64,000 bases of DNA from assembly GCF_000281895.1 (NCBI RefSeq), contig NZ_CM001558.1:62001-126000 (forward strand). Reading direction: 5' to 3'. A program made the position numbers and the translations under genes. This document shows, one piece after another, positions 1-9,474 of this stretch. The DNA comes from Pseudomonas fluorescens Q2-87. GTDB lineage: Bacteria; Pseudomonadota; Gammaproteobacteria; Pseudomonadales; Pseudomonadaceae. Each line of letters begins with the position of its first letter. The first letter of the stretch is position 1. The notes below the pieces were generated by a model, which saw only the letters and a list, made by a program, of their open reading frames with translations, searched no databases and was not told where the DNA came from.

Positions 1-35
1 CGTTAACGCTCGATTAATCTGTCGATGCGAGCATC

Positions 36-63
36 AAAAGGGTGGCTTTGGCCGCCCTTTTTT
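36..63 (+). terminator. Rho-independent terminator of the gene left of the window
   Basis: The stem GGGTGGC / GCCGCCC (one G-T pair) closes a TTTG loop at 47-50 and is followed by a run of T. It probably ends a transcript that enters from outside the window, so dsbA needs a promoter in 64-157, where I see no strong consensus. Confidence 0.75.
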
Positions 64-157
64 GTGGCCGCTGCCGTTACACTAGCGAACTTGAACCCGC
101 CACGGTCTGTCTGAAAAACACGCCTCGCGAGGCCACCTCATTGTCCAGGAGTAAAGC

Positions 158-802
158 ATGCGTAATCTGATCATCAGCGCCGCGCTCGTCGCCGCCAGCC
201 TGTTCGGCATGGCCGCCCAAGCCAACGCCGAGGAATCGAAGGCCCCTTACGTCGAACTGACCAACCCGGTTCCGGTAGCGGTGCCTGGCAAGATCGAAGT
301 GGTGGAACTGTTCTGGTACGGCTGCCCGCACTGCTACGCTTTTGAGCCGGTCATCAACCCTTGGGTCGAAAAACTCCCTTCGGACGTAAACTTCGTACGC
401 ATCCCGGCCATGTTCGGCGGCCCATGGGATGCCCACGGCCAGATGTTCCTGACACTCGAAGCCATGGGCGTCGAGCATCAGGTTCACGCCGCGGTGTTCA
501 ACGCGATCCAGAAAGAAGGCAAGAAACTGGTCAAGAAAGAAGACATGGCCGATTTCCTCGCCACCCAGGGCGTCGACAAGGAAAAGTTCCTGGCCACGTT
601 CGATTCCTTCGCCATTCAGGGCCAGATCAACAAAGCCCGTGAGCTGGCGAAAAAATACGAAATCACGGGTGTTCCGACCATGATCGTCAACGGCAAGTAT
701 CGCTTTGATATCGGTTCTGCCGGCGGTGCCGAGCAAGCGCTGCAACTGGCCGACCAACTGGTCGCCAAAGAGCGAGCGGCCAACAAGGCTGCCGCCAACT
801 AA
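158..802 (+). CDS. dsbA: Thiol:disulfide interchange protein DsbA
   Basis: This periplasmic oxidase introduces disulfide bonds into secreted proteins and is itself re-oxidised by DsbB. The 214-residue product opens with a signal peptide of about 23 residues ending in an ANA-type cleavage site. The thioredoxin-fold active site C56-P-H-C59 is the classical DsbA CPHC, and the cis-proline loop appears near the C-terminus as TGVPT. The start is fixed by AGGAG six bases upstream. In P. aeruginosa, as I recall, dsbA is followed by the same phosphohydrolase and GGDEF genes seen here. Identification is firm. Confidence 0.97.
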   Translation: MRNLIISAALVAASLFGMAAQANAEESKAPYVELTNPVPVAVPGKIEVVELFWYGCPHCYAFEPVINPWVEKLPSDVNFVRIPAMFGGPWDAHGQMFLTLEAMGVEHQVHAAVFNAIQKEGKKLVKKEDMADFLATQGVDKEKFLATFDSFAIQGQINKARELAKKYEITGVPTMIVNGKYRFDIGSAGGAEQALQLADQLVAKERAANKAAAN

Positions 803-816
803 GCGCGGCCCAGCCC

Positions 817-1695
817 ATGGCCCGCTGGAGCACCGAACGCATCGTTGGCCTGCATGAACCGCGGGTCAACGAGCATCACGTCACGTCCACGGGCCTGCCG
901 GCTGACAGCCGTTTGCGGCTGCTCAGCTTCAATATTCAGGTGGGCATCAGCACCGAACGCTATCGGCACTATCTGACCCGTGGCTGGCAACATTTGCTGC
1001 CGCACACCGGGCGTGCCGGTAATCTGCAGAAAATCGGCGACCTGCTGAAGGATTTTGACCTGGTGGCCCTGCAAGAGGCCGACGGCGGAAGCCTGAGGTC
1101 CGGCTACGTCAATCAGGTCGAACACCTGGCCCAACTGGGCGCCTTTCCCTACTGGTACCAACAGCTCAATCGCAACCTCGGTCGTCTCGGTCAACACAGC
1201 AACGGTGTGTTGAGCCGCCTGCGCCCGTGGGCGATCGAAGACCATCCGCTGCCGGGTCCCAAGGGGCGCGGGGCGATCCTCGCGCGTTTCGGCGAAGGGC
1301 CGGAGGCGCTGGTCGTGGTCATGATGCATCTGGCGCTCGGGGCGCGTACCCGGACGATGCAACTGGCCTACATCCGCGAGCTGATCGGTGGCTACAAGCA
1401 CCAGGTCCTGATGGGCGACATGAACACCCATGCCAGTGACTTGCTCCAGACCTCGCCCCTGCGCGACCTTGGCCTGCTCGCTCCACAACTGGAAGCGACG
1501 TTTCCCAGCTGGCGCCCCCAGCGCTGCCTGGACCATATCCTGTTGAGCCCGACCCTGACCCTCGAACGCGTCGAGGTGCTGGCCCAACCCATTTCCGACC
1601 ACCTGCCGGTCGCGGTCGAAATTCGTTTGCCGGGTTCGCTCACGGCTGATGCATTCCCTGTGCTGAGCCCTGCCCCTTGCGGATCCGATGAATGA
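817..1695 (+). CDS. Endonuclease/exonuclease/phosphatase (EEP) family protein
   Basis: This is a 292-residue member of the EEP superfamily of metal-dependent phosphodiesterases (DNase I, exonuclease III, sphingomyelinase). Visible family motifs are the metal-binding QEADG (around residue 90), GDMNTH (around 205) and the C-terminal SDHLP with its catalytic-site His (around 257). DHILL precedes that last motif. No signal peptide is seen, so it is probably cytoplasmic. The substrate is unknown and could be nucleic acid, phospholipid or phosphoinositide. The start lies 14 bp after dsbA without a clear ribosome site. The stop overlaps the next start as ATGA, which suggests translational coupling to the diguanylate cyclase. 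Confidence 0.85.
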   Translation: MARWSTERIVGLHEPRVNEHHVTSTGLPADSRLRLLSFNIQVGISTERYRHYLTRGWQHLLPHTGRAGNLQKIGDLLKDFDLVALQEADGGSLRSGYVNQVEHLAQLGAFPYWYQQLNRNLGRLGQHSNGVLSRLRPWAIEDHPLPGPKGRGAILARFGEGPEALVVVMMHLALGARTRTMQLAYIRELIGGYKHQVLMGDMNTHASDLLQTSPLRDLGLLAPQLEATFPSWRPQRCLDHILLSPTLTLERVEVLAQPISDHLPVAVEIRLPGSLTADAFPVLSPAPCGSDE

Positions 1696-3749
1696 GCGAC
1701 GACGCTGAACGCTGGAGAGAGAAGTACCTCAAGGGTATCGAGCAACAGGAGAAGCTCGAACGCCGCTGGGATGCTCGCCTCGACTTGCTGCGTCGAGGCC
1801 TGGTGCGCAGCACCCTGGCCGCCGAGGGCACGGATCGGGCGGTGGACCAGTGCATGAAGGAAATGCGCGAGGCGGTGCGCACCGACGACATGGATGCCGC
1901 CCTCGCCGCTTTGCTGCCGCGCCTGGAGAAGGCGGTGCTCGATTCCGAGCAGCGTCGCGAGACCCGGGCCGAGCAGATGAGCGCCGCGCTGATGGCGCTG
2001 GTTGCCCAACTGCAAACCCTGCCGTTGCCGAAGGAAGTCAGCCGGCCGTTGAAGAAGTTCTCCAAGCAGTTGGAAGAGAGGGCCGGCCAGGTTCGGGAGC
2101 TCCCACTGCTGCTCGGCGAATTGAGCAGTCTTCAAGGCAAGGCGCTGAGCGCCCTGGAGACGCCCACCGAACCGAATCGACCGGGTTTATTGCAGCGGCT
2201 GTTCGGCAGCCAGGGCGCCGAACAGCCCGCGCTGGCGCCAGCGCCACACGAGCCTGCCCAGGCCAGTGAGACGCGCGCGCCCGAAACGGCCCCTCCGGTA
2301 ACAGCGGCACCGGCCAAAGAGCACACCGGCCAAGCACCGGCACCCGAACCAGCATCCCCCATAGCATCCAGCCCCGCACAATCAGCGGCCTCGCAGACCG
2401 CGCCCGAAGCAATCACTGTCGTTGCGCCGAGCGTCGAGCCGGCACTGACAGCCGCATCAGAAGAGGTTGAGCCGGCCGGCGAGCCGGACAAGGCAAGCGA
2501 GCCGGCACCGGTCCACAGCGAGCCCGAGCCCGTCGAGTCGATGCCCCTGCCGGATAACCCCGACGAGCTAAAGCCAGAAGTCCCGCCACAGGCCCTGTCC
2601 GAACCATCGCTGCCGTCCGTAGAGGCCGAGCCCGCCGAAGTCCCGATAGCGGTCGCCGATGCGGCCGATGCCCAGTATGCGCTGCCCGACTCACCGGAAC
2701 CGTCCTACAGCTCGGTTGCCAAGCACATTGAAGATACGCTGCTGGGCCTGTTGGGCGACCTCACCCTGCCCGAGCGTCATCGACCGCAGGCAGAGGCCAT
2801 GCGCGAGCGCCTGCGAAATGGCTTGAACTGGTACGAGCTGCTGCCAATCCTCGACGATCTGGCGGTACTCATGCTGGCCATCACCGACAGTGGCCAGCAT
2901 GAATTCGAAGCCTACCTGAAGCGCCTCAACGATCGGCTCGAGTCATTCCAGAGCAGCTTGCAGGCCGCGAGCGAAGACCACGCCGATAACCATTCAGCTT
3001 CCAGGGAAATGGACACCCAGATCCGTGAACAGGTAGATGGCCTGCAAAGCAGCGTTCAGGCAGCCGACGACCTGGAAGGCGTCAAGCAGGTGCTCGAAAA
3101 TCACCTGGAGGGCTTGCTGGGGACGCTGGACGAGCACCAGAAGCAACGTGACCAACGTGAGCAGGAAGTCTCGGCTCGCCTGAAAAGCCTGGCCGAGCGC
3201 GTGGCGCTGATGGAACAGGATGCTCAGGTCGTTCGCGAGAATCTCGAGGAACAACGGCAAAAAGCGCTGGTCGATCCGCTCACCGGCCTGCCCAACCGCG
3301 CCGCCTGGTCCGAGCGCCTGGAGCATGAAGTCGCTAAATGGCAGCAACACGGTAACAGCCTGCTACTGGCCATGCTCGACCTCGACCACTTCAAGCGAAT
3401 CAACGACAACTACGGCCACTTGGCCGGCGACCGGGTATTGAAGCTGATCGCCTCGGTACTGCGTAAGCGCCTGCGTGGCGGCGATTTTATCGCCCGCTTT
3501 GGTGGCGAGGAATTTGTCCTGCTGGTGCCTGACACGCCGTTGGCTTCCGGCGTCAAGCTGGCCGAGGCCTTGCGCGCAGCCATCGAATCCTGCCCGTTCC
3601 ATTTCAAAGGCGAGCCGGTGACCGTCACGGTTTCCATGGGCATGACCGCCTTCAAGCCCGGCGAACACAGTGATTCGGTGATCAAGCGAGCCGACCAGGC
3701 GCTGTATCGGGCAAAAAATGCCGGGCGCAATCGAGTGGAGCTGGCCTGA
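1692..3749 (+). CDS. dgcH: GGDEF diguanylate cyclase (DgcH-like)
   Basis: This 685-residue protein makes cyclic-di-GMP from two GTP. The N-terminal 150 residues are charged and helical. Residues ~157-335 form a Pro/Ala/Glu-rich low-complexity linker, and residues ~340-520 are helical with a coiled coil. The C-terminal GGDEF domain carries an intact signature GGEEF (604-608) and an allosteric I-site RGGD at 595-598, exactly five residues before it, so product inhibition is expected. No transmembrane segment or known sensor domain is seen. The symbol rests on neighbourhood (dsbA, EEP gene, then this gene, as in P. aeruginosa) and on domain content. The catalytic call is firm, the symbol less so. 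Confidence 0.88.
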   Translation: MSDDAERWREKYLKGIEQQEKLERRWDARLDLLRRGLVRSTLAAEGTDRAVDQCMKEMREAVRTDDMDAALAALLPRLEKAVLDSEQRRETRAEQMSAALMALVAQLQTLPLPKEVSRPLKKFSKQLEERAGQVRELPLLLGELSSLQGKALSALETPTEPNRPGLLQRLFGSQGAEQPALAPAPHEPAQASETRAPETAPPVTAAPAKEHTGQAPAPEPASPIASSPAQSAASQTAPEAITVVAPSVEPALTAASEEVEPAGEPDKASEPAPVHSEPEPVESMPLPDNPDELKPEVPPQALSEPSLPSVEAEPAEVPIAVADAADAQYALPDSPEPSYSSVAKHIEDTLLGLLGDLTLPERHRPQAEAMRERLRNGLNWYELLPILDDLAVLMLAITDSGQHEFEAYLKRLNDRLESFQSSLQAASEDHADNHSASREMDTQIREQVDGLQSSVQAADDLEGVKQVLENHLEGLLGTLDEHQKQRDQREQEVSARLKSLAERVALMEQDAQVVRENLEEQRQKALVDPLTGLPNRAAWSERLEHEVAKWQQHGNSLLLAMLDLDHFKRINDNYGHLAGDRVLKLIASVLRKRLRGGDFIARFGGEEFVLLVPDTPLASGVKLAEALRAAIESCPFHFKGEPVTVTVSMGMTAFKPGEHSDSVIKRADQALYRAKNAGRNRVELA

Positions 3750-3851
3750 TAACTCAATTGTTCCATTTTGTTTAATATCGGCCGCGCACCGGATCATCGC
3801 GACCCGATACGTTACACTGTTGCATTACTCCAACCTGTAATGCAGTCCATC

Positions 3852-4631
3852 ATGAAATTTTTACCGTTTATCGTCTTTTTAGCCATGCTGGCCGGCTGCG
3901 CCAGTGGCCCTCGGCTCGATACCAGCCATCCTTCTGTCAATCATGACAACCGCATCCAATTCGTGGTGGTGCATTACACATCAGCCTCCCTGGAGCGCTC
4001 GCTGGCCCTGCTGACACACGGTGAAGTCAGTTCCCATTACCTGATTGGCGACGACAAAGGCGCGACGATCTACAAACTGGTGGACGAGAGCCGGCGCGCC
4101 TGGCACGCCGGGGAAAGTGAGTGGGAGGGCCGGACCTGGCTCAATTCCAGCTCCATCGGCATCGAAATCGTCAATCCTGGCTTCGTCGATACGCCCACAG
4201 GGCGCCTCTGGTATCCCTACAGCGAAGCCCAGGTCCAGGCCCTGATCGTATTGCTCAAGGACATCATCCAGCGCAACGGGATCAACCCGCGCAGCATCAT
4301 CGGCCACAGCGACATCGCCCCCCTGCGCAAGTTGGATCCGGGCCCGCTGTTTCCGTGGAAACGCCTGGCCCAGGCGGGCCTGGGCGTCTGGCCCGACGAA
4401 CAGGCCGTAGCGCGCCTGCAGCCCACCTTCGCGGCGCAGCTGCCCAGTGCCAGCTGGTTCCAGGTGGAGTTGGCCCGTCTCGGCTACCCAACGCCACAGA
4501 CCGGTGAATGGGATGTCGCCACGCACCATGTACTGGCCGCCTTCCAGATGCACTACCGGCCGACCCGGTTCGATGGCATGCCGGACGCACAAAGCGCCGC
4601 GCTCTTGCAGGTGCTCAACCAGACAAAATAA
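3852..4631 (+). CDS. ampDh2: Outer-membrane lipoprotein N-acetylmuramoyl-L-alanine amidase (AmpDh2/AmiD type)
   Basis: This amidase cleaves the bond between MurNAc and L-Ala in peptidoglycan or its fragments. I start it at the ATG at 3852, because it gives a lipoprotein signal ending in the lipobox LAGC; ATG 3840 and an earlier in-frame start are possible. The Amidase_2 fold shows zinc ligands in VVHYT, GHSD and KLDPGP, with EIVN in between. The C-terminal ~75 residues resemble a peptidoglycan-binding domain (WFQVELARLGY). The layout matches E. coli AmiD and Pseudomonas AmpDh2, which influence beta-lactamase induction. An adjacent EAL gene separates it from kinB. Confidence 0.9.
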   Translation: MKFLPFIVFLAMLAGCASGPRLDTSHPSVNHDNRIQFVVVHYTSASLERSLALLTHGEVSSHYLIGDDKGATIYKLVDESRRAWHAGESEWEGRTWLNSSSIGIEIVNPGFVDTPTGRLWYPYSEAQVQALIVLLKDIIQRNGINPRSIIGHSDIAPLRKLDPGPLFPWKRLAQAGLGVWPDEQAVARLQPTFAAQLPSASWFQVELARLGYPTPQTGEWDVATHHVLAAFQMHYRPTRFDGMPDAQSAALLQVLNQTK

Positions 4632-4703
4632 TGACGCCCGTCTGACGATCAAGGCTAGATCCAAATCAGCAGCTATAACTCATTGGTAACTTTCGGATTA
4701 CCC

Positions 4704-6320
4704 ATGATGACGGCTGCCCGCGAAACCCTGCAGAGCTGGCTCCATCGCCCCGTGTTCCTGGCGGTGATGGCGGCTGTCCTGAGTACAGCCTTGTTGCTGG
4801 GGGTGGGTCTGCTTGTGGTCAGGCAGCAGGCGCAGCAGCGTGAGAGCGACCTGATGAATGCCCAGGGCGAGCGCTTCCTGCAACGGCTGGAGCAGTTGTT
4901 CGGGCAGCTGCGTGAAAGCCTCGACGACCTCCAGAACCAGCCGCTACGGGGATGCGACGATGACATGATCGCGACGTTGCGGCAGGTCAGTTTCAACTAC
5001 CGTTTCGTTTACGAAGCGGTGTATATCGATGGCAGCGGTGTGTGCTCCAATCGTCCCCGGCAGAGTGGACTGTCAGTTACCCGCCCCCCCGATATCCGTG
5101 GCCCGACCTATAGCTACTGGCTCAACACCACCACCGAACCCGATGAAGACCGCGCCGCCTTGATGCTGGGGCGCGGCAATTTTCGGGTGGCCACCTCTCG
5201 CGGCCATCTGACCGACGTGGTCGATCTGCCACCGGATAGCAGTCTGCTGGTGGTGGTCGATCATGGCGAGCGGGCCATTCCCGTCTTGGGCACCGAGCAG
5301 TATTGGCCGCCCACGGAGCCCTGGCCACCCAAAAGCCAGAATGCCTTGCAAGTGACGCAGACCCGGCTGATCTACCGGATGCCCACCGACAGCCCGGAGT
5401 ATCAGTTGGTGCTGATCGCCCCGCGCAACAGCTACAGCATGCCGGCAGCCGCGTGGTGGATATTTCCCTTCAGCCTGGTGCTGGGCCTGGGCATCGGCTT
5501 CCAGGTGTTTTTGTTGGCGCGCCAGCGCCAGTCCATGGATGCCGAGCTGAATCGGGCTATCCGGCGTGGTGAGTTGCAGGTGCTGTACCAGCCGATCTTC
5601 GACCTGAACAGCCGCAACTGTGTCGGGGCCGAAGCCCTGCTGCGCTGGCGACGACCGGACGGCACCCTCACCAGTCCGGATCTGTTCATTCCGATGGCCG
5701 AGAACACCGGGCAGATTCGCCAGATCACCGACTTTGTATTGCAGCGGCTGTTTGATCAGTTGGGCCAGATGTTGCGCGCCAATCCGCAGCTGTACATTTC
5801 AGTGAACCTGGCGGCCTGCGATGTGATGGTGCCGCGCATCGGTGAGGTGATTGCGCGGTTGCTGGCTCGGCATCGAGTATCGGCGCACCAGATCGCCTTC
5901 GAAGTGACCGAACGTGGCTTGATCGATGTGTTGGTCGCCCGGGATAACCTGCAATCGCTGCGTGATGTCGGGCATCAGGTATTGATCGACGATTTCGGCA
6001 CCGGTTATTGCAGCCTGGCCTACCTGCAAACCCTGCCGGTCGATTGCCTGAAAATCGATAAGGCCTTCATCGACGCCCTCGGCCACGATGCCGCCAGCAG
6101 CGGCGTGGCCCCGCATATCATTCGCATGGCCCACGCGTTGCAGCTCAAAGTGATTGCCGAAGGTATTGAGCACGAAGCCCAGGCCTCCTTTCTAAGCAGC
6201 GAAGGGGTGAGGTTCGGCCAGGGTTGGCTGTTTGCTCATGCGCTCAGCGCGGTGCAGCTCATCGAATTGATTACACGGGGTCGACGGCTGATCGGACGAC
6301 GCCTGGACGACGAAGCCTGA
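4704..6320 (+). CDS. Membrane EAL-domain c-di-GMP phosphodiesterase with CSS-like periplasmic domain
   Basis: The protein is about 538 residues. One transmembrane segment (~15-42) is followed by a ~210-residue periplasmic domain and a second segment (~245-270). The domain contains two cysteines, GCDDD and VCSN, which resembles the CSS-motif redox sensor with the final Ser replaced by Asn. The EAL domain looks active: EALLRW, NLAACD, TERG, DDFGTGY, KIDKAF, AEGIE and QGWLF are all present. The upstream TTG at 4683 was rejected in favour of ATG 4704 (or 4707). It converges on kinB with only six bases between the stop codons and no terminator, so transcripts probably overlap. Confidence 0.88.
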   Translation: MMTAARETLQSWLHRPVFLAVMAAVLSTALLLGVGLLVVRQQAQQRESDLMNAQGERFLQRLEQLFGQLRESLDDLQNQPLRGCDDDMIATLRQVSFNYRFVYEAVYIDGSGVCSNRPRQSGLSVTRPPDIRGPTYSYWLNTTTEPDEDRAALMLGRGNFRVATSRGHLTDVVDLPPDSSLLVVVDHGERAIPVLGTEQYWPPTEPWPPKSQNALQVTQTRLIYRMPTDSPEYQLVLIAPRNSYSMPAAAWWIFPFSLVLGLGIGFQVFLLARQRQSMDAELNRAIRRGELQVLYQPIFDLNSRNCVGAEALLRWRRPDGTLTSPDLFIPMAENTGQIRQITDFVLQRLFDQLGQMLRANPQLYISVNLAACDVMVPRIGEVIARLLARHRVSAHQIAFEVTERGLIDVLVARDNLQSLRDVGHQVLIDDFGTGYCSLAYLQTLPVDCLKIDKAFIDALGHDAASSGVAPHIIRMAHALQLKVIAEGIEHEAQASFLSSEGVRFGQGWLFAHALSAVQLIELITRGRRLIGRRLDDEA

Positions 6321-6326
6321 TCGGCC

Positions 6327-8117
6327 TCAGACCGTCAGCGCCATGTAGAACTGCGTGCCCTGCCCCGGTCTCGAGTAAACGCCCATGCGGCCACCGTGCA
6401 GTTGCACGATCTCCTTGCACAGCGCCAGTCCCAGGCCTGCGCCGCCCTTCTTGCGTCCGACCTGCACGAACGGCTCGAAGATCCGTCCCTGCTGGCCGTA
6501 GGCGATGCCTTCGCCATTGTCCTCGACACTGATGATGACCCGTTCGCCGTGGCGCCGGGCCTGCAAACGGATCTGGCCATTGTCGCCGGTGTGGCGCATG
6601 GCGTTGTCGATCAGGTTATCCAGCACACGGTCCAGTTGCGCCGCGTCGGCATGCAATCTTGGCAACGTGCCCTGAAGCTCCACACGCAATTCGACACCCC
6701 GGGTTTCGGCCTGCTCGGCAAACCGCAGCCGGGCCGCCTCCAACAGCTCTTCGATGGAGCACGGCGCCAGGGTCAGTTTCTGCAGGCCATTCTGATAGCG
6801 AGAGAAATTCAGCAGGTCGTTGATAAGCTGCATCAGCCGCTGCATTTCTTCATTGACCGTGTTGAGCAGGTCAGCCTCGCGGGATTCCTCGGCAAAGTGC
6901 ACGCGCTCCTGCAACAGGCCGAAGGCCATGTGCATGCCCGTCACCGGTGTGCGCAGTTCATGCGAGGCTCGCAGCACGAATTCGCTGCGCACCCGTTCGA
7001 AGGCGCGTTGTTCGGTGACGTCATGCAACACCATCACCGCGCCGAGGATGTGGCCCTGGGTATGGCTGACCGGCGTGAGGCTGTAGGTCAATACGCGGGT
7101 TTCACCATCCACTTCGATGCTCAAGTCCTCCGGTGCGCGCTCCAGCGTGCCGCCGCGAAGTACCAGTTGCAGCTCTTCATCCAGCTCCAGTCGCCCCAAT
7201 GCCTCGCCCAATCCATGACCCAGGCGTTCCTCATCCCAACCCAACTGACGCTGGGCCACCGGGTTGAGGTGTTCCAGGCGGCCTTGGCGGTCGATCATCA
7301 GCAAGCCGTCGTCAATGCTGTCGAGCACCGCCTGCAAGCGCTGCTGGCCGGCCAACAGTTCATCGATATTGGTGGCCTGGTGCTCACGCAAGGCCTGGGC
7401 CATGATCCCGAAACGACGTGTGAGCAGATTCAGCTCGGCGGCAGAGGAAATCGGCAGCGTCACTTCGAAATTGCCCTGGCCGATGTCGTCCGCCGCCGCG
7501 ACGAGCGCCTCGATCGGGGCCCCGAAACGCCGGGCGATACCGTGGGCCGTAATGAATCCGATGATCAGCACGGCCAGCCCAACCAACCCCAGCAGCGCGG
7601 AAATCAGCAACGCGCGTTCACGGGCGCGGTCTTGAGTCTCACTGATGTTGTTCAGGGCGTGCCGATAACCTTCGATCAGCCCATTGCGCAGCACATCGAA
7701 TTTATCGGTGAGGCCTTGGATGCCGGCGAGCTGTTGCGGATCCTGGCGAGAGGCGGTGAAGGCTTGGAAGAAGTCGATGTAGTCGGCCTTGGCCTTGCTG
7801 AAGCTGATGGCCGAGTCATCCAGCGCGCGCTCATGGGCGATGCCCTCGTCGATCAGCGCCAGGTATTGCTGCTTGGACTGTTCCAGCGCAGCAAGGTCGG
7901 GCTTGTCGTCGAGCATGATCATCAACTGATCGCCCAGGGTCTGGCGCAGCTTGAGCCCCAGGTCCAGCAAGAGGAAGTTGTCGCGTACCGATTGTTCCTG
8001 GGTGTTGGCCATTTGCATGACACTGACCAGCCCCAGCACCAACCCCAGCAGCGCCACCGTAATCAGGGCCGAGATGCTGAGGAACAATCGGGTGCGCAGC
8101 TTCATTGCCAGTTTCAT
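6327..8117 (-). CDS. kinB: Sensor histidine kinase KinB
   Basis: KinB is the inner-membrane kinase/phosphatase partner of AlgB, which controls alginate and virulence in Pseudomonas. I start it at 8117 (MKLAMKLRTR), giving 596 residues, essentially the known KinB length. Order: TM1 (~10-35), a helical periplasmic sensor (~40-165), TM2 (~168-190), HAMP (~191-245), PAS (~258-370), HisKA with phospho-acceptor H386 (ASHELRTP) and HATPase (DNLID, DNGEGI, GAGLGLAL). It lies 10 bp behind algB in the same operon. Confidence 0.95.
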   Translation of the reverse strand: MKLAMKLRTRLFLSISALITVALLGLVLGLVSVMQMANTQEQSVRDNFLLLDLGLKLRQTLGDQLMIMLDDKPDLAALEQSKQQYLALIDEGIAHERALDDSAISFSKAKADYIDFFQAFTASRQDPQQLAGIQGLTDKFDVLRNGLIEGYRHALNNISETQDRARERALLISALLGLVGLAVLIIGFITAHGIARRFGAPIEALVAAADDIGQGNFEVTLPISSAAELNLLTRRFGIMAQALREHQATNIDELLAGQQRLQAVLDSIDDGLLMIDRQGRLEHLNPVAQRQLGWDEERLGHGLGEALGRLELDEELQLVLRGGTLERAPEDLSIEVDGETRVLTYSLTPVSHTQGHILGAVMVLHDVTEQRAFERVRSEFVLRASHELRTPVTGMHMAFGLLQERVHFAEESREADLLNTVNEEMQRLMQLINDLLNFSRYQNGLQKLTLAPCSIEELLEAARLRFAEQAETRGVELRVELQGTLPRLHADAAQLDRVLDNLIDNAMRHTGDNGQIRLQARRHGERVIISVEDNGEGIAYGQQGRIFEPFVQVGRKKGGAGLGLALCKEIVQLHGGRMGVYSRPGQGTQFYMALTV

Positions 8118-8127
8118 GACGTCTCGC

Positions 8128-9474
8128 TCACAGGTTGTACTGCTTGCGTTTGCGATACAGCGTGGAGGCATCGATACCCAGCGTCTTGGCCGCCTGGTCG
8201 AGGGTGTCGGCCGTGGCCAGCACCGCGCCGATATGGGCTTTCTCCAATTCGTCGAGGCTTAGCGCGGCACCGATTCGCGGCGCGTTGTTGACCGGTTGCT
8301 CGGCCATGCCCAGGTGACTGATTTCGACTTTCTCTTGGGGGCAGATGATGCTGGCACGCTCGACCACGTTTCGCAGCTCCCGAATGTTGCCTGGCCAGCG
8401 GTAGCCTAGCAGCGCTTCGCGAGCCTCGTCGCTGAAACCCCGGGCCGGACGTGCATACTCCTTGACGAAGCGCGCCAGGAAACGGTCGGCCAGGGTCAGG
8501 ATGTCTTCGGCGCGCTCGCGCAGGGGCGGCAGGTGCAGGGTGATGACGTTCAGGCGATACAGCAGGTCTTCGCGAAAACGTCCGTCGCGCACCATGTCCT
8601 CCAGGTTGAGGTTGGTCGCGGCAAGAATCCGCACGTCGGCGCGACGGGTCACCGGGTCGCCTACCCGCTCATATTCCTTGTCCTGGATGAAGCGCAATAA
8701 CTTGGGCTGCAACGTCAAGGGAAAATCGCCGATCTCGTCAAGAAACAGCGTGCCGCCATCGGCCTGGTTGACCCTACCCAAGGTGCTCTCGCTGGCGCCG
8801 GTGAATGCCCCACGGCTATGGCCGAACAATTCGCTTTCCATCAACTCAGCGGTTAATGACGGGCAATTGATGGTCACGCAGGACTTCTTCGCACGCTTGC
8901 TCCAGCCGTGGATCGCCCGGGCCAGCTCGCCTTTACCGGTGCCGGACTCGCCGAGAATCAAAATGTTGGCATCGGTGCTGGCCACCTGGCGGGCAGTTTC
9001 CAGGACCACTTTCATCGCCGGGCTGTGAGAATCGAGGCCATCCTTGGGCTTGCGTACTTCCCCCTCGAGGGCTTCAAGCCTTGCCGACAATTGGCGCACT
9101 TCCAATTGCTTGGCGGTCGCCAGGCGCAGTTGATCCGGGCTGCAAGGCTTGACCAGATAATCCGCCGCCCCGGCCTGGATCGCATCGACAGCGGTGTCGA
9201 CAGCCGAGTGAGCAGTGACGATCACTACCCGCATCCATGGCGCCTGAATACGCATCTGCGCCAGGACGTCCAGGCCATTGTCTTCACCCAGGCGCAAGTC
9301 GAGAAAGCACAGGTCGAATACCTGGCGTTGCAGCAAGGCATCGGCCTGGGCGGCGCTGTTGGCGGTGGCGACGGTATAGCCTTCGTCTTCAAGGCAATAA
9401 CGGAACGTACGCAGGATGGCGGACTCATCGTCCACCAGCAGAATGCGGCCTTGATGCTCAGTGGCGGATTCCAT
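8128..9474 (-). CDS. algB: NtrC-family response regulator AlgB
   Basis: AlgB is a transcriptional activator phosphorylated by KinB. The receiver domain carries phospho-acceptor D59 (FLDLRLG), the known AlgB site. The central AAA+ domain has Walker A (GESGTGKG), the sigma-54-contacting loop GAFTGA and Walker B (LFLDEIGDF). A Fis-type helix-turn-helix ends the protein (TLGIDASTLYRKRK). Length is 448 residues, as expected. An intact GAFTGA loop means it can in principle act with sigma-54. A sigma-54 promoter lies upstream, pointing away from algB. Confidence 0.96.
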   Translation of the reverse strand: MESATEHQGRILLVDDESAILRTFRYCLEDEGYTVATANSAAQADALLQRQVFDLCFLDLRLGEDNGLDVLAQMRIQAPWMRVVIVTAHSAVDTAVDAIQAGAADYLVKPCSPDQLRLATAKQLEVRQLSARLEALEGEVRKPKDGLDSHSPAMKVVLETARQVASTDANILILGESGTGKGELARAIHGWSKRAKKSCVTINCPSLTAELMESELFGHSRGAFTGASESTLGRVNQADGGTLFLDEIGDFPLTLQPKLLRFIQDKEYERVGDPVTRRADVRILAATNLNLEDMVRDGRFREDLLYRLNVITLHLPPLRERAEDILTLADRFLARFVKEYARPARGFSDEAREALLGYRWPGNIRELRNVVERASIICPQEKVEISHLGMAEQPVNNAPRIGAALSLDELEKAHIGAVLATADTLDQAAKTLGIDASTLYRKRKQYNL

